From contig PIYH01000088.1 in NCBI GenBank assembly GCA_003601695.1, forward strand, positions 1 through 9,759: a stretch of 9,759 bases of DNA, given 5' to 3'. Under the pieces are notes generated by a model that worked only from the letters and a program-made list of their open reading frames with translations, did no database searches and was not told where the DNA came from. Source of the stretch: Candidatus Bathyarchaeota archaeon. GTDB lineage: Archaea > Thermoproteota > Bathyarchaeia > Bathyarchaeales > DTEX01. Positions 5,221-9,759 of the stretch are shown piece after piece (within the stretch, counting starts at the first letter, position 1; each line of letters begins with the position of its first letter). A program made the translations under genes and the position numbers.

Positions 5221-5596
5221 ATGTATGATCTGACCGATACGATTTACGCATGGAGCTTCAGAGATTACTTGGAGCCTCCTCAAGTCATAGAGAAGATCAT
5301 CCGCTACTCTTAAAAAGGAGGATAATGGCCCTTAAGATTCAGATTATGCGAAACTGCTCTTAAGAGGTTCTAGTATCAGGTAAGCCTGCAAAGTAGCAAA
5401 GATGGGTCTCAACACATTCTAGCTATTATCATTTTTTAGGGGATGTTTTAATGCGGAAGATAGCTATGCTTCAGCAAAGATATTTAAAGCGTTAGAGAAA
5501 GAGGCGTCTCATATTCGAAGGCCTAAGTCTAAACCTGTGGATTATAGAAGGCGGGTTAAGGAGCTAGTTTCTCTAATAAAGGGTTATAGCGAGTAA
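5221..5596 (+). pseudogene. Unrecognised gene broken by several indels and stops
   Basis: Pieces in different plus-strand frames join into one protein-like chain. The ATG at 5221 starts MYDLTDTIYAWSFRDYLEPP and continues to a TAA at 5311. In a shifted frame come KKEDNGP, a TAA, then DSDYAKLLLRGSSI. Next SGKPAK, a TAG at 5394-5396, and QRWVSTHSSYYHFLGDVL. After a one-base shift near 5450 come NAEDSYASAKIFKALEKEAS and a basic C-terminal helix ending in a TAA at 5594-5596. About 125 residues in total. Consistent composition across pieces and the order of the breaks argue for one decayed gene. I do not recognise the family. It lies directly downstream of 5S on the same strand. Confidence 0.5.
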
Positions 5597-5835
5597 TGAT
5601 TCTTCATTTGGCTATTTGGTGGAAAACCGTATCTGATGTATCGCTTTCTCATGTTATTTAGGGGGAGGAGAGGTAAGGCCTCGTTTCGGTTTTGTTCTTG
5701 ATTGTTTGCTAGGTATAAAGGTATATCGTGATAATAGTGCATGTGTGAGAAGAAAGTTATGGGAGAGAAAGATAGAAATTCTATGCAGTATTGTACTAAT
5801 TTTTGGTGGTATACGATTGTGCCATTTTTATGCAT
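5597..5835. other. No recognisable gene
   Basis: Both strands have moderate open frames here (plus from 5706, minus 5584-5835), but neither reads like a protein: the plus frame ends in a run of leucines that is only the complement of the fragment at 5836-5971, and the minus frame has no domain-like pattern. I see no repeat or RNA structure. Confidence 0.45.
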
Positions 5836-5971
5836 TCATTTCTTCTTATATAGCTTATAGCGTTTACCTGATGATTCTATTACTTTTATTACTACCGTGT
5901 CTCCTTCTTTGATGTCTTTTGTTATACTAGTACCATTTGCTAAGTCCTTTTACTAAAATAAATTCCAGCAT
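5836..5971 (-). pseudogene. Short beta-rich protein fragment, frameshifted
   Basis: The ATG at 5969-5971 starts MLEFILVKGL, and after a one-base shift near 5940 the frame continues ANGTSITKDIKEGDTVVIKV, then IESSGKRYKLYKKK to a TGA at 5836-5838. Alternating hydrophobic strands around a KEGDTVVIKV turn suggest a small beta-barrel such as a TRAM or OB-type fold, but this is only an impression. The second part has no start codon of its own. It overlaps the end of the metallo-beta-lactamase remnant by 32 bases. Confidence 0.35.
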
Positions 5972-6353
5972 CTGGGTTTCCGAACGTTAATGATTTGTCT
6001 CCACGTAGTTTAATCTCAACCTGAGCCGCAGGCGGCTTATTTTGGCTCTTCTGAAATCCACTCTCTATAATCTCGGCTGTAATCTCATGTGCGGCTAATC
6101 TACACCCGAAGAGCTTCTTAGCCTTAGCAGCTCCGTCATCCTGATCCATGTGTGGATGGGTTATAGAGAGCACCGATACGTCCCTAGGGTTTAGATCTTC
6201 AGCCCTGATATTCTCCTCTATTAGATCCACATCGCCTTCTGATCCAATATCAACGAGGACGACGCCCTCCGGCATCGATGAGATAAACATTGCATCCCCT
6301 GAAAGGCTGTATCTGGCTTCACCAACAATGTATACGCCGTCTATAATCCTTAT
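5940..6353 (-). pseudogene. Truncated metallo-beta-lactamase-fold hydrolase remnant
   Basis: From codon 6353 the frame reads RIIDGVYIVGEARYSL, then MPEGVVLVDIGSEG, the metal-site region SITHPHMDQDDGAA and a KLFGCRLAAHE segment, as in glyoxalase-II-like MBL proteins. Several defects stand out. No ATG, GTG or TTG precedes the homologous N-terminus: a TAA is directly followed by ATA, and the first ATG (6290) would drop the first strands. The HxHxDH motif has glutamine in place of the last histidine. The protein stops after about 137 codons at FSKRT, before the second metal-ligand histidine (the usual TPGHT region). It probably makes no active enzyme. It follows the ABC operon on the same strand after a 57-base gap. 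Confidence 0.65.
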
Positions 6354-6387
6354 TTAGCTCTCTCGGAAAAGCGATATCGTGAATGTG

Positions 6388-6400
6388 GCTTTTATAGTTA
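6388..6400 (-). promoter_or_regulatory. TATA-box candidate before the MBL remnant
   Basis: AACTATAAAAGCC on the minus strand is a good archaeal TATA box and would start transcription near 6366-6370, about 15 bases before the first homologous codon of the MBL remnant. It suggests the gene was once separate from the ABC operon. Confidence 0.35.
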
Positions 6401-6410
6401 ATTTCGACGT

Positions 6411-7650
6411 TTACTCGTATCTTAGAGCCTCAACTGGATCAAGCCTAGCTGCTCTCCACGCCGGATATATGCTGGAAAGCAACGTTACGGTTATAGAGAT
6501 CGTCATTGCCAAGCCAATGTATGTGGGATTTACGATGGGATTGAATGGCTCTTTCCTTAGCCCTCCCATGAGGCTTGGAGTGAAGCTCTCCAGTATATGG
6601 GGCATAACGTATGCCATTCCAAAGCCAAGCGAAGCTCCCGCGATGCTTCCGATTATCCCTATTAGTATGCCTTGGATCATATATAGCGATAGAACCTCTC
6701 TATCCCTCATTCCCAAAGCCTTTAGGATCCCTATCTCTCTAACCCTCTCCAAGACGGAGATCATCATTATATTGAATGTTCCCAGTCCAGCAGCTATAAA
6801 CGATGTGCTCGCGATTCCAAGGATGAGAGAGTTTATCTGCGCCGTTACAGAAAAAAACCGTCTCCACAATCTGCTTTATCAACGTAATGCTCACCCTTCC
6901 GCCGAAGGCATATCTGATCAGCTCTGCAACTTGATCAACGCTCTCAGCATCCTCAGCCTCAACCAATACGATGTTATATGAGCCTGTCTTAACGAACATC
7001 CTTACATACTCTATCGGTATGAAAATCGTTTCGTCAACATCTATCCTTATCGACGACGTCCCGTAGAGATCTAGGATTCCAACTACAGCGATTATATTTC
7101 CTCTGCCTATCCTAACAGATATGGCTCGACCAGTCTTATACATCGTCTGGCTTATCCCGCCGAGGAACATTGGCTGTCCAACTCTATACCTCGCCTCTCC
7201 AGCCTCATTAAAGGCGATATTATAGCCTATCAATGCTTGAGGGGCTGGAACATCTAAGTATAGACTACCATCAATCAATCTTATTTCGCCGAGCAGATTC
7301 TTGAGATCCGATGATGATATGCATAGAAGCGTCACTGAATCTTCCAATCCGGCGATTTTAGTTCTCATGATAAGCATAGGCCTAACAGCTGAGACTCCAT
7401 TCAGTTCTCTTAATCTCGCGACGTCAGCATCAGTGAAGGGTATCATTTTCCCACGAATGGTGACTATTATAGTGTCAGGTCCGAGCTTACCGAGATTCTG
7501 GATTATATTTGCCCTCGCCCCCTCAACCTGAGCTGATAAAGCGATTATTGTCGTTACACCCACCGCGATTGCCAATATCGTCAGTATGCTTCTGAGCCTA
7601 CGCTCCTTTAATTGACGCCAAGAAAGGGCGAGTATGTCTGGAATCCTCAT
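6411..7650 (-). CDS. MacB/FtsX-type ABC transporter permease, split by frameshift
   Basis: Membrane subunit of an ABC transporter, about 412 residues when joined. Part one (ATG at 7648-7650, reading MRIPDILALSWRQLKERRLR) has the first membrane helix at about residues 20-40 and a MacB-type extracytoplasmic domain up to about residue 264. At a T7 run (complement of A7 at 6851-6857) the frame breaks; with T6 it continues FSVTAQINSLILGIA into the FtsX domain with three membrane helices, the coupling motif GILKALGMRDREV and the usual end PAWRAARLDPVEAL. It starts four bases after the surface-protein stop (TAG GCGG ATG), so it is in the same transcript. No other damage is seen, so the indel may be a sequencing error, a fresh mutation or a slippage site. 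Confidence 0.85.
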
Positions 7651-7654
7651 CCGC

Positions 7655-9241
7655 CTACCGCCCCCTCTTCAAGACTATAACTATCACAGCTACAACCGCT
7701 ATTATGATGGCTATTACGCCGAGTAATAGCGGATCCTCTATGCTCACGCTGGTTTTTCCAGACTTAGGCACTTGGGTCTCTGACTTTCTGAGGTGAGCAA
7801 CATTTATTGGAATATTGAATGTGACGTTATGTGAAGTTCTCAGATTATCTAAGTATCTTATGATCACGGGCAGAACCATCCTCCTTTGAGTTGTATTTTC
7901 AAGTTGAAGGTTGATCGTGATCGTTGTTGGAAGATTAGTCTCTATATTTCCGACATAAACCGATCTTGGACCGAATGGTTTTAGCGGCAGTCCCTCCAAG
8001 TCTGGTATGGCATATGCCGCGTATGCAGTTGATGTTCCAATATTAGTTATGGTCATCGTTATGGAGAATGGGCTTCCCGGCGTTGGAGCGGATGGTATGA
8101 CGGCGGTATCCGTTAGGGATATATCGATGAAGCCCCTCAGCAGAACGCTTAGCTTATGAGTCTCACTCCGAGATATCCAGAGATCATCATCGAGATATGT
8201 GACTGTAGCCATCAATGACGCCGTCTGAGAGGCGACTGATGGAACATAGACTTCCGTCTCGATCAGCCTAGCCTCTCCTGGAGGCAGCCTCCCAATGTAG
8301 AAGCTTGCTGACCCAAATATTTCTAGGGCGCCTGTAGGAGATAATGACATCTTAATCTCAGAGAGACTATGACCGCCTGTATTCTCCAATCTTACGCTTA
8401 TCCCGCTTCTCCTGCCAATAGTCAATTCTCTAGGACTAATAGTTAGTCTCAGCGGAGCTGGATTCGAAGGCTTCACCGGGAGCTGAATGGTCTTTGAGAA
8501 TGAGTAGGCCACATTTGTCGGGCCGAGGTAGGATCCCTCTACGGTTAGGGATGCTATCTTCCCGCTTAAGCTAGCGGGAACAAAGGATCTTACTGGCAAG
8601 GTTAAGTTTCCTCCGGGTTTCAGATCGCCTGTAGATTCGTAGCTCATCGGCTCTATCGATACGGTTGATGAATGTATTCTGGTTATTCTGAGGCTGTGCA
8701 TCGACGCATCCCCCTCATTCAATATGAGAATTAGGACTCTCTGCTCTCCCTGACGTAGGGAATCATTTAGGGCCCGTATGACTATTGCGGGTTTCCCAGT
8801 AACTTCAAACTCGACAGTAACCGTGGAGTTTAGAATCGCATATTCCGAGATGAAGTATTCAAGCGTCAAATTCGCAGTGTAGCTCCCAAGCGTGACGTTT
8901 GAACCTATGAATAATGGAAACTGTAGCTCCAATATTGAACCCTTAACTATAGTCTTTGTGTAGACTACTACTGACTCATTGCCTCCTCCAATCGCCTCGA
9001 AGCCTCTTGGAAGGGATAGAGCCGCCTTGAGATTATTTAAGGATTTACTCATCTCGTATCTTAGGATCACCGTTAGCTGCGCCGTCTCTCCAGGCGAGAC
9101 TTCTACTGGCTGATCTACTCCCCAATAGACCTTAAGAACTCTGAAGTGGACTTCCTTCTCCTCACATTGAGAAGAAAACGCTGAGAATGAAAATAGGATG
9201 ATCAATATGATCGTCAGTGAGAGAATCTTATTCCTCATCAC
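7655..9241 (-). CDS. Secreted, membrane-anchored surface protein with CARDB/NEW3-like repeats
   Basis: A 528-residue COG1361-type envelope protein. Residues 1-26 form a signal peptide (basic start, hydrophobic LTIILIILFSFSAF). A series of immunoglobulin-like beta domains follows, recognisable by phrases such as VSPGETAQLTVIL, LRQGEQRVLILILNEGD, GRRSGISVRLENTGG and PGSPFSITMTITNIGTS. A membrane helix near residues 503-523 ends in KRGR. There are several N-glycosylation sequons, for example NESV, NVTL, NLTL, NTTQ and NVTF. The start is GTG at 9239-9241 or ATG at 9236-9238, overlapping the ATPase stop by 11-14 bases, with GGGGG six bases before the GTG. Such proteins often sit between ATPase and permease genes of MacB-like archaeal transporters and may act as their extracellular partner; the substrate is unknown. 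Confidence 0.82.
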   Translation of the reverse strand: MMRNKILSLTIILIILFSFSAFSSQCEEKEVHFRVLKVYWGVDQPVEVSPGETAQLTVILRYEMSKSLNNLKAALSLPRGFEAIGGGNESVVVYTKTIVKGSILELQFPLFIGSNVTLGSYTANLTLEYFISEYAILNSTVTVEFEVTGKPAIVIRALNDSLRQGEQRVLILILNEGDASMHSLRITRIHSSTVSIEPMSYESTGDLKPGGNLTLPVRSFVPASLSGKIASLTVEGSYLGPTNVAYSFSKTIQLPVKPSNPAPLRLTISPRELTIGRRSGISVRLENTGGHSLSEIKMSLSPTGALEIFGSASFYIGRLPPGEARLIETEVYVPSVASQTASLMATVTYLDDDLWISRSETHKLSVLLRGFIDISLTDTAVIPSAPTPGSPFSITMTITNIGTSTAYAAYAIPDLEGLPLKPFGPRSVYVGNIETNLPTTITINLQLENTTQRRMVLPVIIRYLDNLRTSHNVTFNIPINVAHLRKSETQVPKSGKTSVSIEDPLLLGVIAIIIAVVAVIVIVLKRGR

Positions 9242-9759
9242 CCATATCCCCCTTTACTCCAACTATCCTTCCATCCCTAATCCGGATAATTCTATCACAT
9301 GCCCTCGTGAGTTCAAGGTTATGCGTGACCATTATGACTGATATTCCCTCATCATCGACAAGTCTCCTGAAAACCTCAACGACGGTTCTTGCTGATTCGC
9401 TGTCAATATTTCCCGTAGGTTCATCTGCAAGTATTATCTTCGGGCCATTAGCTAGTGCCCTCGCGATTGCAACTCTCTGTTGTTCTCCGCCGCTAAGCTC
9501 CGTAGGTCTCTTGTATGCCATCTCTGAGAGACCGAAGGCTTCTAGAAGCCTCAGCGCTTTAGCCCTACGGATCTTCGGGGATAAACCGTATATCGACATT
9601 GTGAGCTCAACATTTTCAACGGCCGTTAAGTACGGAATTAGATTGAAGAATTGGAAGACGAAGCCTATTTTCTCATTCCTATACTCAGCAAGCTCATTCC
9701 TTCTTAGACTTAAGAGATCTACGCCTTCAACCATAATTCTCCCTCTTGTGGGTCTGTCA
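9228..9759 (-). CDS. ABC transporter ATPase, LolD/MacB type (5' end outside window)
   Basis: Nucleotide-binding subunit that powers the transporter encoded with it. The visible 176 codons begin DRPTRGRIMVEGVDL and contain the Q-loop FVFQFFNLIPYLT, signature LSGGEQQRVAIARAL, Walker B IILADEPTGNID, and H-loop VIMVTHN. Walker A lies beyond the window edge. The FNL...LTAVENVEL segment and short length are typical of the LolD/MacB/FtsE-like group (ABC transporters that work by mechanotransmission rather than classical uptake). The stop TAA (9228-9230) lies inside the start of the surface-protein gene, so translation is probably coupled. The frame is intact throughout. Confidence 0.93.
   Translation of the reverse strand, partial: DRPTRGRIMVEGVDLLSLRRNELAEYRNEKIGFVFQFFNLIPYLTAVENVELTMSIYGLSPKIRRAKALRLLEAFGLSEMAYKRPTELSGGEQQRVAIARALANGPKIILADEPTGNIDSESARTVVEVFRRLVDDEGISVIMVTHNLELTRACDRIIRIRDGRIVGVKGDMGDEE

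Noticed and set aside
245..5396. TAG read as pyrrolysine in the broken frames (245-247 and 5394-5396)
   Set aside because: TAG ends the intact surface-protein gene at 7655-7657, and the affected frames also contain TAA stops or shifts.
5706..5912. Plus-strand frame ending in a leucine run
   Set aside because: It lacks a domain pattern, and the hydrophobic end is the complement of the fragment at 5836-5971.
6379..6981. 200-codon plus-strand frame
   Set aside because: It lies antisense to the permease, whose membrane segments and FtsX motifs are unmistakable.
1..9759. CRISPR array or terminal inverted repeats of an insertion sequence
   Set aside because: I found no regularly spaced repeats, no transposase frame and no paired terminal repeats.

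Overview
This is archaeal DNA. Promoters look like TATA boxes, the tRNA gene encodes its CCA and has an intron at the archaeal 37/38 position with a bulge-helix-bulge fold, the 5S rRNA gene stands alone, and the right-hand operon (surface protein plus MacB-type ABC transporter) is a common archaeal arrangement. An unlinked 5S gene and a tRNA with several insertions point towards the Thermoproteota/TACK side. A box C/D guide inside a tRNA-Trp intron is best known from Euryarchaeota. I therefore do not name a lineage.

Layout. 1-1875: minus-strand AbiE-type toxin-antitoxin operon (antitoxin 1186-1815, toxin 282-1211), with duplicated palindromic boxes upstream and two small or partial reading frames behind it. 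1876-3564: mostly gene debris, comprising two very short divergent ORFs, the C-terminal half of a DUF4143 ATPase with a frameshift, the tail of an unrecognised minus-strand gene, and the tail of a ParA/MinD-like ATPase followed by a frameshifted small partner. 3569-4399: one intact 276-residue protein ending in a PD-(D/E)XK nuclease domain. 4400-4781: AT-rich, with at most a small remnant.

4782-5179: a divergent stable-RNA pair, tRNA-Trp(CCA) on minus and 5S rRNA on plus. The tRNA gene is 193 nt long because of a 60-nt canonical intron that looks like a box C/D 2'-O-methylation guide, plus insertions in the D loop and variable region. 5180-6360: more debris, comprising an unrecognised gene broken by several indels and stops, a small fragment, and a truncated metallo-beta-lactamase-fold gene without a normal start codon.

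6411-9759: a minus-strand operon of ABC ATPase (partial), secreted membrane-anchored multi-domain surface protein and MacB/FtsX-like permease. The permease is split by one extra base in a T7 run. The surface protein probably works with the transporter at the cell envelope.

The strongest unusual signals are the tRNA-Trp gene with its self-targeting guide intron and extra insertions, the repeated frameshifts at homopolymers, and the breakpoint near 3118-3126 where two divergent genes have both lost their 5' halves.
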